Source of the DNA: Oceanicaulis sp052055585
GTDB taxonomy: Bacteria > Pseudomonadota > Alphaproteobacteria > Caulobacterales > Maricaulaceae
NCBI RefSeq assembly: GCF_052055585.1
Contig: NZ_CP170485.1
Location: 2,790,001-2,854,000, forward strand
Direction: 5' to 3'
DNA: 64,000 bases
Below, in pieces: positions 35,960 to 43,899 of the stretch. A model generated the notes under the pieces. The model did not search any database, had not been told where the DNA came from, and saw only the letters and a program-made list of their open reading frames with translations. The translations under genes were made by a program, and so were the position numbers. The stretch's first letter is position 1; the number at the start of each line of letters is the position of its first letter.

Positions 35960-38037
35960 CAGAAGCTCCCCCGCAGTTCCACGCCGATGGAGCGCGGGCG
36001 GTAACGGGAGGCCTGGCCGGTTCCCACATTGATGTAGGAGATCGCGCCGTCTTCATTGGTGATGTTGTCGGCGAAGACGAAGATGCCGTAGCGATCGCCT
36101 TCCAGACCCACACGACCGTCGACCATGGTCAGAGCATCGCCGTTGATGAAGGTGTCATAGGCCGGGTTGCCGCGGTCAGACGTGTAAGACACGCCCAGAC
36201 GGCCAAACAGGCCATACCCCCAGGCGAATTCCGGCTGGAAGTAGTTCAGCGAAGCGCTGGCGGTCACGTCCGAGACGTTTTCCGGCGTATCGCCTGCAGA
36301 AATGTTCGAGCCCGGAATGTCGGAGGTGTACTCCGCATCCACCAGCGACAGGCTGGCATTGGCCGTCAGATACTCGGTCACATCAAAGATCGCGGACACT
36401 TCCAGACCGCTCACATCAATGCCTTCAACCGCCATCAGGCCGTTCAGGGAATCGGTGAGCTGGAAGCGCTGAGCCGGATCGCTCCATTCGCTGTGATAGA
36501 TCGCGCCTTCCAGGGTCAGACGCGTATCAAACAGCTCGACCTTGCCGCCCAGCTCATAGGTCCAGATGGAGTCAGACGGCAGCGAGGCCGGCAGGTCCAG
36601 GCCCTGCATCTGGGCGATCTGGGCCGACACCGCCGGCTGGTTCTGACCGCCGCGGAAGCCGCGCGCCGCGCTGGTGTAGAACATGGCGTAGTCAGTCGGC
36701 TGATAGGTCAGGATGAAACGCGGGCTGACGCCATCGAAGGTGTCGTCGTTCTGATAGTCGATCGGGCCGCTGGAGCCGAAGCCCTGCTCGTCCACGCTCA
36801 GATCTTCGGTGAAGTAGCGCACGCCGGCGGCGAAGCGCCATTGCTCGTTGAACTGATATTCGCCTTCGGCGAACACCGACTGGGCGGTGGACTGGGTCAG
36901 GCCGACCGTATCGATGCCGGCGAAGGGCCAGTCAGAAATATCGGTCCGCACCGCGTCACGGTAATAATAGCCTGCGGTCCAGACGAAATTATCGCCCAGA
37001 TCGCCGTTCAGCACGAGCTCGTGGGTGTCCACGTCCATGCCGATGGAATAGGCGTAGGTGCCTTGTGCGCCGTAATCGATCGCTGCAGAGCGCAGGAATT
37101 CGTTGGTGCCATAGGCGTACTGGATCGTGAACAGATCCAGCTCGTACTCGGCCGAGAAGGAATACTGGTCATAGCTGTCATGGTTGGAGGACAGCGAGGA
37201 GGCATATCCGTCCGCGGTGGACGAGGACGTCGCGCCGGTTTCCTGGTCATTGAACCAGCCCGCCACGTCGATCGTCAGGCGATCGTTCGGCGTAATGCGC
37301 AGACGGGCGCGATAGGTTTCAACGTCGATATCGTTGACGTTGTTGGCGCCATCGGTGTCCACCCAGCCAGCGCGGTGTTCGTCGATGCCGACAACGCGCA
37401 GGGCGATCACGTCTTCAACGAGCGGGATGTTGACCATGCCGCGCATGCCGTCGCTCATCGAACCGCCTTCGGTGGCCTGGCCCCACAGCTCGACACGACC
37501 TTCATAGGTCGAGGTGTCAGGCGTGTTGGTGATGATGCGGATGGTGCCACCCATCGAGCCTTCACCGAACAGCGTGCCTTGCGGGCCGCGCAGCACTTCC
37601 ACGCGGTTCACATCAAACGGCTGGACGTTCGGATTCCACGGCACGGACACGCCGGTGAACGGCACGTTGTCGAGATAATAACCGTTGGCGTTGCCGCCCA
37701 GCGAGGTCCCGATGCCGCGAATGGCGAGCTGCTGGAATGCGCCGTCCGAGCTCATCGAGACGCCCGGCGCCTGCTGGATGAAGTCGTAGATTTCGAGCGC
37801 GCCCATATCCGACAGCTCTTCGCCGGAGAATGCGCTGATCGCGATCGGCGTATCGAGCAGGCTTTCCTCACGCTTACGCGCGGTGACCATGATGACATCG
37901 GTCGTGGAGACGGCTTGCGGCGACTCCCCCGTCGCCTCTTGCGCCACAGCGACGCTTGTCTGGCTGGCGAGCAGCAGCACTGCGAGCGCCGTTCCGGACT
38001 GGAGCACAGGACGGAACTTTCTGGAATGGTCCAGCAT
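35959..38037 (-). CDS. TonB-dependent receptor without STN domain, peptidase-coupled
   Basis: 692 residues from ATG 38037 (MLDHSRKFRPVLQ). Signal peptide about 1-32 ending SVAVAQ. TonB box DVIMVTARKREES, a plug with LAIRGIGTSLGGNANGYYLD and VEVLRGPQGTLFGEGSMGGT, and a barrel ending IGVELRGSF. It shares long identical stretches with the STN receptor downstream, for example in the plug (NVPFxGVSVPWNPNVQPFD), so the two arose by duplication with gain or loss of STN. Translationally coupled to the prolyl oligopeptidase, and preceded by fecR/fecI-like genes and a candidate ECF promoter. A peptide is the likely cargo. Confidence 0.94.
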   Translation of the reverse strand: MLDHSRKFRPVLQSGTALAVLLLASQTSVAVAQEATGESPQAVSTTDVIMVTARKREESLLDTPIAISAFSGEELSDMGALEIYDFIQQAPGVSMSSDGAFQQLAIRGIGTSLGGNANGYYLDNVPFTGVSVPWNPNVQPFDVNRVEVLRGPQGTLFGEGSMGGTIRIITNTPDTSTYEGRVELWGQATEGGSMSDGMRGMVNIPLVEDVIALRVVGIDEHRAGWVDTDGANNVNDIDVETYRARLRITPNDRLTIDVAGWFNDQETGATSSSTADGYASSLSSNHDSYDQYSFSAEYELDLFTIQYAYGTNEFLRSAAIDYGAQGTYAYSIGMDVDTHELVLNGDLGDNFVWTAGYYYRDAVRTDISDWPFAGIDTVGLTQSTAQSVFAEGEYQFNEQWRFAAGVRYFTEDLSVDEQGFGSSGPIDYQNDDTFDGVSPRFILTYQPTDYAMFYTSAARGFRGGQNQPAVSAQIAQMQGLDLPASLPSDSIWTYELGGKVELFDTRLTLEGAIYHSEWSDPAQRFQLTDSLNGLMAVEGIDVSGLEVSAIFDVTEYLTANASLSLVDAEYTSDIPGSNISAGDTPENVSDVTASASLNYFQPEFAWGYGLFGRLGVSYTSDRGNPAYDTFINGDALTMVDGRVGLEGDRYGIFVFADNITNEDGAISYINVGTGQASRYRPRSIGVELRGSF

Positions 38038-38074
38038 GATTGATGATCCCCTTATTATAACAATCAACAAGGGG

Positions 38075-38105
38075 TAGGACGGCAGGTGCGAGCGGAACCC
38101 GTAAC
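38075..38105 (-). promoter_or_regulatory. Candidate ECF (FecI-type) promoter of the receptor-peptidase operon
   Basis: On the minus strand GTTACGG (38105-38099) is followed after 17 bases by CGTCCTA (38081-38075), 37 bases before the receptor ATG. GTAAC/GTTAC-type -35 and CGTC-type -10 elements are known for ECF sigma factors, and the FecI-like gene lies just upstream. No comparable pair was found before the STN receptor. The assignment rests on pattern only. Confidence 0.35.
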
Positions 38106-38165
38106 GGAACTGTTAAAAAAATGTCCGTATATTTCTAATTATCTGAATACATGGAATTAAAGGCT

Positions 38166-39212
38166 TCAGCCTTCGTCGTTTGCAGACGCACGAGCCAGCA
38201 CAACGCCACCGTTCGACAGCGGCTCGCGCTGCAGATGGTGCAAGGCCTCCACCGCTTCGAGGAAGCCTTCCGCATCGGTTGCGCCAAATTGCCCGCTCAC
38301 GGTCAGATCTGCGATATCGGCGCTGGAAAGCGTGATCGGCGCGTCCAGATAGCGATTGAACTCGGCAACCGCTTCACCCAGCGTCGCGCCGTCAAACAGG
38401 ATGCGGCCAGACCGCCAGCTGCGTGACGCCGTCAGGTCCACAGTCCGCACCAGCGCGGCCTGCCCCTCGCGCGCCACCCATTGCTGGCCAGGCTGCAGCA
38501 CCACATCGCCGACCCGACTGTCCGGACGCCCTATACGGACCTGGCCTTCCAGCAAGGTTACAGTGACCCGGTCCTCATCCAGACGGACGTCAAACGCGGT
38601 CCCGGTCGCAACAACCTGATAGTCTCGCGCCTCCACGACGAAGGGACGGCTGGCGTCATGGGCGACTTCAAAATGCGCCCGTCCCTCATTCAGGGTCAGG
38701 TCCCGGCGTTGCGGCGCGAAGCGCACATCCACGGCGGAGCCGGTGTCGAGCGTCAACGCAGAACCATCTTCCAGCACGATCTGACGGGTTTCCCCCACGA
38801 CCGTGGCGTAGACTTGGGGCTCCACGTCGATCATCTCGGGCCCGGACCCGGACGGATTGAGGACATAGACAGACAGCGGCGCAGCAATCACCAGCAAGGC
38901 GGCGGCCAGTGCGCCCGCGCGCCAGCGCGGCTCGGAAAGGAAACGGGAGAACAGCTGCGACCGGGGCGCGTCGCCCGCAGCGCGCGCATCCTCGCGCAGC
39001 GCGTCCACGGCCGCCGTATCGGCGCCCGCATCAAGATCCGCGAGTGCGACCTGAAGCGCTGAGAAAGCCCGGGCGTTCTCCGGATGCGCTTGCATCCACG
39101 CGTCAAAGGCGTCGAACGTTTCGTCCGACACCGCGTCGCCGCTCAGGCGAACGTCCCACTCGGCGGCTTCGCGCGCCGCCTGTTCCTCCAGTTGCGCCAG
39201 CGACAGCGTCAT
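38166..39212 (-). CDS. FecR-family anti-sigma factor
   Basis: 348 residues. N-terminal cytosolic DUF4880 domain about 10-55 (EAAEWDVRLSGDAVSDETFDAFDAWM), one transmembrane helix about 98-118 (RAGALAAALLVIAAPLSVYVL), then a periplasmic FecR domain with VVGETRQIVLEDGSALTLDT and a C-terminal STN-like domain (LGEAVAEFNRYLDAPITLSS). In Fec-type signalling it holds the sigma factor until a receptor's STN domain signals ligand. The gene overlaps the sigma factor stop by four bases. The STN receptor at 31-33.5 kb is the obvious partner. Confidence 0.95.
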   Translation of the reverse strand: MTLSLAQLEEQAAREAAEWDVRLSGDAVSDETFDAFDAWMQAHPENARAFSALQVALADLDAGADTAAVDALREDARAAGDAPRSQLFSRFLSEPRWRAGALAAALLVIAAPLSVYVLNPSGSGPEMIDVEPQVYATVVGETRQIVLEDGSALTLDTGSAVDVRFAPQRRDLTLNEGRAHFEVAHDASRPFVVEARDYQVVATGTAFDVRLDEDRVTVTLLEGQVRIGRPDSRVGDVVLQPGQQWVAREGQAALVRTVDLTASRSWRSGRILFDGATLGEAVAEFNRYLDAPITLSSADIADLTVSGQFGATDAEGFLEAVEALHHLQREPLSNGGVVLARASANDEG

Positions 39213-39733
39213 GAGTCGCCAACCTTTTCTTTTAGTTCAATCAAAACTTTATTGGCCCGCGCCAGGCTTTTTTCGACGGTCGACAGGGAGATTCCCAAGT
39301 GTTGAGCGACCTCTGTCTGCTTCATAGCGTCAAAATGGTGCAAAACGAAGACGGCGCGGGTGCGCTCGTCCAGTGTTTCCAGCGCCGCCAAAAGCCGATT
39401 CAGCCGATCCCTGCCCAGTAGGACGCGCTCGGGCGTAAAACCCGTATCCTCGATTTCATCGGCAAGTTCGTCATGTTCAGTGCGGCGGCGCACCTGACCC
39501 TGACGCAGATAATCGCGCAGTACATTGGCGGCTGTCTGGAAGATATACTGCTCGGGCCTGTCGATCACCGTGTCAGAGCGGCGCTTGAGAAGTCGCAGGA
39601 ACACCTCCTGCATCAGGTCATCCGCTTCAGCGGGCTGATGGCGCAAACGGCGCAGGAAAAACCCCTTCACGGCAGGTCCGTAAAGGGAAATCCAGGCGGA
39701 AATCTGGTCAGACCAGCCCGACGGTGTGGTCAT
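39209..39733 (-). CDS. ECF sigma factor, FecI-like
   Basis: 174 residues from ATG 39733; a TTG 15 bases earlier is possible. Region 2 shows AEADDLMQEVFLRLLKR and EQYIFQTAANVLRDYLRQ. Region 4 shows LETLDERTRAVFVLHHFDAMKQTEVAQHLGISLSTVEKSL, with the FecI-like TVEKSLARA ending. It would direct RNA polymerase to the receptor-peptidase operon downstream. It is coupled to fecR by an ATGA overlap. Upstream lies the response-regulator gene on the same strand, 131 bp away. Confidence 0.95.
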   Translation of the reverse strand: MTTPSGWSDQISAWISLYGPAVKGFFLRRLRHQPAEADDLMQEVFLRLLKRRSDTVIDRPEQYIFQTAANVLRDYLRQGQVRRRTEHDELADEIEDTGFTPERVLLGRDRLNRLLAALETLDERTRAVFVLHHFDAMKQTEVAQHLGISLSTVEKSLARANKVLIELKEKVGDS

Positions 39734-39864
39734 CCCGACACCCGCCAATCACCAAGCATGAACACCGTCAGCCGCCATTACGCACCATGAACCGAGTGAG
39801 CAATTATGACGCACCCGCGTTCACACACGCAACCAGTCGCCTGCTTCAGACGCTGCGCGCGTGC

Positions 39865-40497
39865 CTAGGTCAGCCCCAGCCGGGAGGCCAGCAGCGCCGC
39901 CTCGGCGCGCGTGGAAATGCCCAGCTTGGAATAGACCGACTTGATGTGTCCGGCGATGGTGTGTTCGCTCAGACCCAGCGCTGACGCCGCTTCCGCATTG
40001 CGCAATCCCCGCCCGATCAGGCTCAGAACATCGCGCTCGCGCGGGGTTAGGTCACCGCCTTCGGTCTCCACCAGCGCCGTGCGCCGGAAATGCTCGATAA
40101 TGCGTCGCGCAATGGAAGGCGAAAGCGCAGGCTCGCCCTGATCGATTGCGGTCAGCTGGCGGATGAACACCTCCTGCCGCGCATCCTTGAGCAGATAGCC
40201 ATCGGCGCCGCTGGACAAGGCCGTGATGACCGAGGCGTCATCGCCCATCACCGTGGCCACCACAATGGTTGCCGACGGATGGCTCGTCTTCATCGCCGAG
40301 ATCAGCTGACCGCCGTCCCCGTCCGGCAAACCCAGATCAAATATGCCCAGCTCAAAGACCCCGGACCGGATCATCTCCAGCCCGTCTCGAACCCGTTCCG
40401 CCTCTTCAATGCGGCAGCCGGGAAAGGCGAGCTCGGCCGCTTCCCGCAGCCAGGCGCGCGTTTCGGCGATGTCCTCAACTAGCAAGATCGTCTTCAT
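39865..40497 (-). CDS. LuxR/NarL-family response regulator
   Basis: 210 residues. Receiver domain 1-120 with phosphoacceptor Asp54 in GIFDLGLPDGDGG, acidic Asp9 and Lys104 region (GYLLKDARQEVF). Helix-turn-helix about 145-205 (LTPRERDVLSLIGRGLRNAEAASALGLSEHTIAGHIKSVYSKL). It overlaps the kinase stop by four bases, so it forms a classic two-component pair with it. The next gene downstream is the FecI-like sigma factor, which makes that operon a plausible target. Confidence 0.95.
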   Translation of the reverse strand: MKTILLVEDIAETRAWLREAAELAFPGCRIEEAERVRDGLEMIRSGVFELGIFDLGLPDGDGGQLISAMKTSHPSATIVVATVMGDDASVITALSSGADGYLLKDARQEVFIRQLTAIDQGEPALSPSIARRIIEHFRRTALVETEGGDLTPRERDVLSLIGRGLRNAEAASALGLSEHTIAGHIKSVYSKLGISTRAEAALLASRLGLT

Positions 40498-42389
40498 GCC
40501 CGCAGCCTCTGATAGGGAAACAGAGCGAGGAAGCCCGCGCCCTTGTCTTGATCGACAACGTCAAAGGAGCCCCCCACGCTCTCCATCCGCGCCTTCATGT
40601 TCGACAGGCCCTGCCCCGAACGGACGCTGGCGGGATCAAACCCGGCGCCGTCATCGCGAATATCGACCCGGATCTCTGACTCACCCGCCTGCACGCTGAT
40701 CATCAGGGTCTGCGCGCCGGCATGCTTGATGGTGTTGCTCGCCACTTCCCGAACCACTGAACGCAGGGCATGCACACAGACCGGGGTCAGCCTGTGACCC
40801 GCGCCGGCCTCCAGCGACCAGACCAGACGCACGCCATGCGGTTCCAGACGATCCGCCGTCTCTGCGCGCAGATCAGCCAGCAATTCATCCAGCGACACTT
40901 CGCAACCATGGGCGTGGTTGATCACGTCGCGCAGGTCCGACAGCGTGTCGCGGATCATGGAATCCTTCTTGTCCGGCGCAGCCGAGTGCAGGGCGCGCAT
41001 GAGCTGGGCGCCGATATTGTCGTGCAGGTCTCGCGCAATGCGGACGCGTTCCTCACTGACGCCCCGGTCATACGCGGTCCGGCTTTCTCGCGCTTTTTCC
41101 GACAGGGCCAGCAAATCATTCGCCAGCCGGACATCAGCCGAGTTGAACAGGGCGCGCCCGCCCTGCTTGTAGGCGAGGCGCACGGCTGGCGCGTCATCAC
41201 TGGCGGGCAGTCGCAGCACCAGCCCCTCTTCCTCAATACGGGGTTCGCCCGCGGGAGCCGTATCCAGATCCAGCGAAAGCGGGCGGAAATGCTCGCCCAG
41301 CAAATCCGTCCACGCCTGCGAGCGTTCGGCCGCTGAAGGCTTGAAGGCGGCCTCCAGGACGCCGCTGAACAAAGGCGTATCCTGCGGCTGCGCACTCATC
41401 GCGAAGTGTCGCCAGATCCGGTCCCGGAAAGGCAGATAGGCGAAGCCGACCACCAGCAGCGACACGCCGAGCGCTTGCGACGGGCCAATGGACAACAGGG
41501 TGATCAAGCCCAGATCGAGCGCGAAGATCAGCATCACGCCGACCGAATAGAAGATGATCCGGTACGACCAGGCGCCCAGATCGAACAGCCGATAGCGCAT
41601 CAGCCCGACCGCCAGCCCCACATAGATCGTGAGGAAGAAGGCGAAGGCGAAATTCTCCCGCACCAGTGGCTGGAAGCCGAAACTGATCGGCGCGGCGACC
41701 GTGCCGATGAACGCCCCGGCCCCCAACAGGACGGACGTGCCCAGCCAGACGGCGATCGCCTGCTTGCGCGGCTCGGTCGCGCACGCATACATCTGCCAGA
41801 CCACCACGCCGACAATAGCCAGCATCTCCACCGTGGTGATGAGCTGGACCTGGGCGAACTCCCGCCAGGGCCCGAAGGTGCGCAACAGGGTCCAGATCCC
41901 GAACCCGAACACGCTCAGCGCCATCAAGACCCGCCAGAAGGGCAGGCGCGTCGGATAGATCAGGAACAGGCTGATCATGATGATCCCGAACGCGGACGCG
42001 CCCAGCATGTTCACAATCCAGAACCAGGCGACCGTCTCTTCCGCCAGGGGCAGGGCGAGGGAAAACGAGAAGGAGGAGAAACAGAACGCCAACGTCGCCA
42101 GACCGCTGATTGCGAACAGGCTGGCGGGAAAACTGGTGGGTTTCAGCGCCCAGACCCAGGCGGACAGCAGGTACGCGATCAACCCGGTGAACAAAGAGCT
42201 CCAGATGCCCGGATCAAGCGCGAACGGGCTGCGCCAGTCCGCCGGCGACCAGGACCAGCCGGTTTCGGACTGAAGCGCCACCAGCACGAGCGCGAAAAAG
42301 GCCAGAGCACCAAAGACGGTCAGCCCGATCAGTCGTGTGAAAGGCGTTGCAGCCAGACGCGATGCGTCCGTCTCTCCGGTCAGTCTCAT
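40494..42389 (-). CDS. ComP-like sensor histidine kinase with polytopic membrane domain
   Basis: 631 residues. Residues about 17-320 hold roughly ten hydrophobic helices, an unusually large membrane sensor resembling that of ComP and 7TM-type kinases. HisKA_3 dimerisation box RVRIARDLHDNIGAQLM places the phospho-His at 456. The ATPase domain has VREVASNTIKHAGAQ (N box) and DIRDDGAGFDPASV with GQGLSNMKARMESVGG (G boxes). It partners the overlapping LuxR-type regulator. A membrane-embedded or extracytoplasmic ligand such as a peptide or lipid is likely, given the sensor type; the actual signal is unknown. Confidence 0.93.
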   Translation of the reverse strand: MRLTGETDASRLAATPFTRLIGLTVFGALAFFALVLVALQSETGWSWSPADWRSPFALDPGIWSSLFTGLIAYLLSAWVWALKPTSFPASLFAISGLATLAFCFSSFSFSLALPLAEETVAWFWIVNMLGASAFGIIMISLFLIYPTRLPFWRVLMALSVFGFGIWTLLRTFGPWREFAQVQLITTVEMLAIVGVVVWQMYACATEPRKQAIAVWLGTSVLLGAGAFIGTVAAPISFGFQPLVRENFAFAFFLTIYVGLAVGLMRYRLFDLGAWSYRIIFYSVGVMLIFALDLGLITLLSIGPSQALGVSLLVVGFAYLPFRDRIWRHFAMSAQPQDTPLFSGVLEAAFKPSAAERSQAWTDLLGEHFRPLSLDLDTAPAGEPRIEEEGLVLRLPASDDAPAVRLAYKQGGRALFNSADVRLANDLLALSEKARESRTAYDRGVSEERVRIARDLHDNIGAQLMRALHSAAPDKKDSMIRDTLSDLRDVINHAHGCEVSLDELLADLRAETADRLEPHGVRLVWSLEAGAGHRLTPVCVHALRSVVREVASNTIKHAGAQTLMISVQAGESEIRVDIRDDGAGFDPASVRSGQGLSNMKARMESVGGSFDVVDQDKGAGFLALFPYQRLRA

Positions 42390-42494
42390 GGCGCTTCGCC
42401 CCCTCGTGCGACCTGCAATCCCAGTGACGAGCGTCCCTGATCGTCACCCGCGCCCCGAGGTCGACGCCGGGATCGCAGGCCGCACGCGGCCTGC

Positions 42495-43787
42495 TTATTG
42501 GCAGACCGATGCGCTCCTATTGCTACCGCTCATCGTACAATGCGCATAGCGGTATCGATCCCGTGTCGCGGCGGAAATCTCCGCCGCGCTCTCCACACGG
42601 GGCGGCGTCACGCTGGACGCGTTGGACGTGTAGGAGGGGGCGCTGGAGCCATAGAGTTCACGCCACCGGGCGTCTGCAGCCCCCGGTGAGTTGGTCCCGG
42701 TTCCAAACGTCCCTTCCAGACCCGTGCCGCGCGCGGACATTTCCGCATCCGCGGCCTGCCGCACCGGCCCTGACGAGAACCAGAGCGCTGCGGCGTAAAG
42801 ATCATTGGTCGCCACATCACCCATGCGGCCTGCACTGCGGGCGGCGAGAATGGCGCGCTCGGCCAGATCACGCGACCGCGCCGTGTTGATGGCGGCGGAG
42901 ACCGCCTCGCCATACCGCCCCTGGGACAGGGCCGCATTCACGGCGGACGATTGCGCCGCCTGGCGCTGTTCATACTCGGCGACTTCTGTGAAATAGGTTT
43001 GCCATTCCTGGGCCATGCCGCAGGAGAACTGGTGCCCCAGCGAGCAGGCGCGCTGATAATAGCGGGCGCCCAGCTGGTGCTCCTCGATCAGGACATAGAC
43101 CGCCGCCACATTGCGGCAGTCACCCGCCGAGTTCTGCTCGTCACAGCGGATGAGCGAATAGCGCATGCCCTTTTCTTCATTGAAGGTCGGAAATTCAGGG
43201 TTGGCGTAGAGACGCGCCGCCACGTCACAGCCCTTGATGTCGCGATAATTGTCGCAGGAGCGCTCAGCGAACCAGGCCGCCTCATCCATGTTGATCAGGC
43301 GCGGGAACTGGCCCTCATTGCCGTCATACGCCCAGTCGAGCCCCCACAGGCAGGCGTTTCTCACCCCGGCTTCACAACCGGCGTGCGCGGTCGGCAGGAC
43401 CCGATTGAGGTTGCGGCCTTCGGACTCATCGTCGATCCGGTGCCCCAGCGCATTGCTGCAGCCGTCATCATGACCCATGGCGCAAGCGCGTTCCATGTAT
43501 TCAACCCCGCGCACCACATTGCGGGGGACATTGCCCTGACCCAGCGTCGTCAGAACGCCTGCCGTGTTACAGCCATCAGGCACGCCCAGATCACAGGAGC
43601 GCAGGAAGAATTCGACCGCGCGACGCTTGTTCTCGGCGACGCCCATGCCCTGGGCATATTCTGCGCCTGCATAGAAACAGGATTCCGCGTCATTCGCCCG
43701 GCACCCGGCTTCTGATTGCGATTGCTGGGCCTGCGCTGCGCCTCCGGCGCACAGCATCAATCCCAGAACAACAAGAACTCTGAACAT
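42495..43787 (-). CDS. Secreted Cys-rich Sel1/TPR-repeat protein
   Basis: 430 residues from ATG 43787 (GGGGAG six bases before); an ATG two codons earlier has no spacing. Signal peptide about 1-21 (GGAAQAQ). Residues 25-290 hold Sel1-like repeats in which each helix pair carries a Cys (for example ESCFYAGAEYAQGMGVAENK, DGCNTAGVLTTLGQGNVPRN, DDGCSNALGHR), the arrangement of HcpC-type proteins with disulfide-linked repeats. The C-terminal 130 residues are low-complexity and unrecognised. Probably periplasmic. Function unknown; it lies between the S10 peptidase and the histidine kinase on the same strand. Confidence 0.85.
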   Translation of the reverse strand: MFRVLVVLGLMLCAGGAAQAQQSQSEAGCRANDAESCFYAGAEYAQGMGVAENKRRAVEFFLRSCDLGVPDGCNTAGVLTTLGQGNVPRNVVRGVEYMERACAMGHDDGCSNALGHRIDDESEGRNLNRVLPTAHAGCEAGVRNACLWGLDWAYDGNEGQFPRLINMDEAAWFAERSCDNYRDIKGCDVAARLYANPEFPTFNEEKGMRYSLIRCDEQNSAGDCRNVAAVYVLIEEHQLGARYYQRACSLGHQFSCGMAQEWQTYFTEVAEYEQRQAAQSSAVNAALSQGRYGEAVSAAINTARSRDLAERAILAARSAGRMGDVATNDLYAAALWFSSGPVRQAADAEMSARGTGLEGTFGTGTNSPGAADARWRELYGSSAPSYTSNASSVTPPRVESAAEISAATRDRYRYAHCTMSGSNRSASVCQ

Positions 43788-43899
43788 GCGCATCTCCCCG
43801 CCTGCATGAAGGGCGCAGGTTAGGCGGCCTCGCACGCCTCCGCCTCCCCTGTTCAAGGGGGCGGGTGCGCATTCGTATGCAACGCCTATGGGGCCGGGT

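Noticed and set aside
35938..38043. Plus-strand open frame of about 700 codons opposite the TonB receptor
   Set aside because: It is rich in His, Arg and Gly with no recognisable domain, and lies exactly antisense to a clear receptor gene. GC-rich third positions keep the opposite frame open. The same holds for long antisense frames at 2748-3854, 11084-12511, 28025-29308, 32151-33455, 34751-35860, 49252-50661 and 62201-63991.
43841..43863. Hairpin-like CGCCTCCCCT / AGGGGGCG after the S10 peptidase gene
   Set aside because: Pairing is imperfect with a bulge and there is no T-run. It is too weak to list as a terminator.
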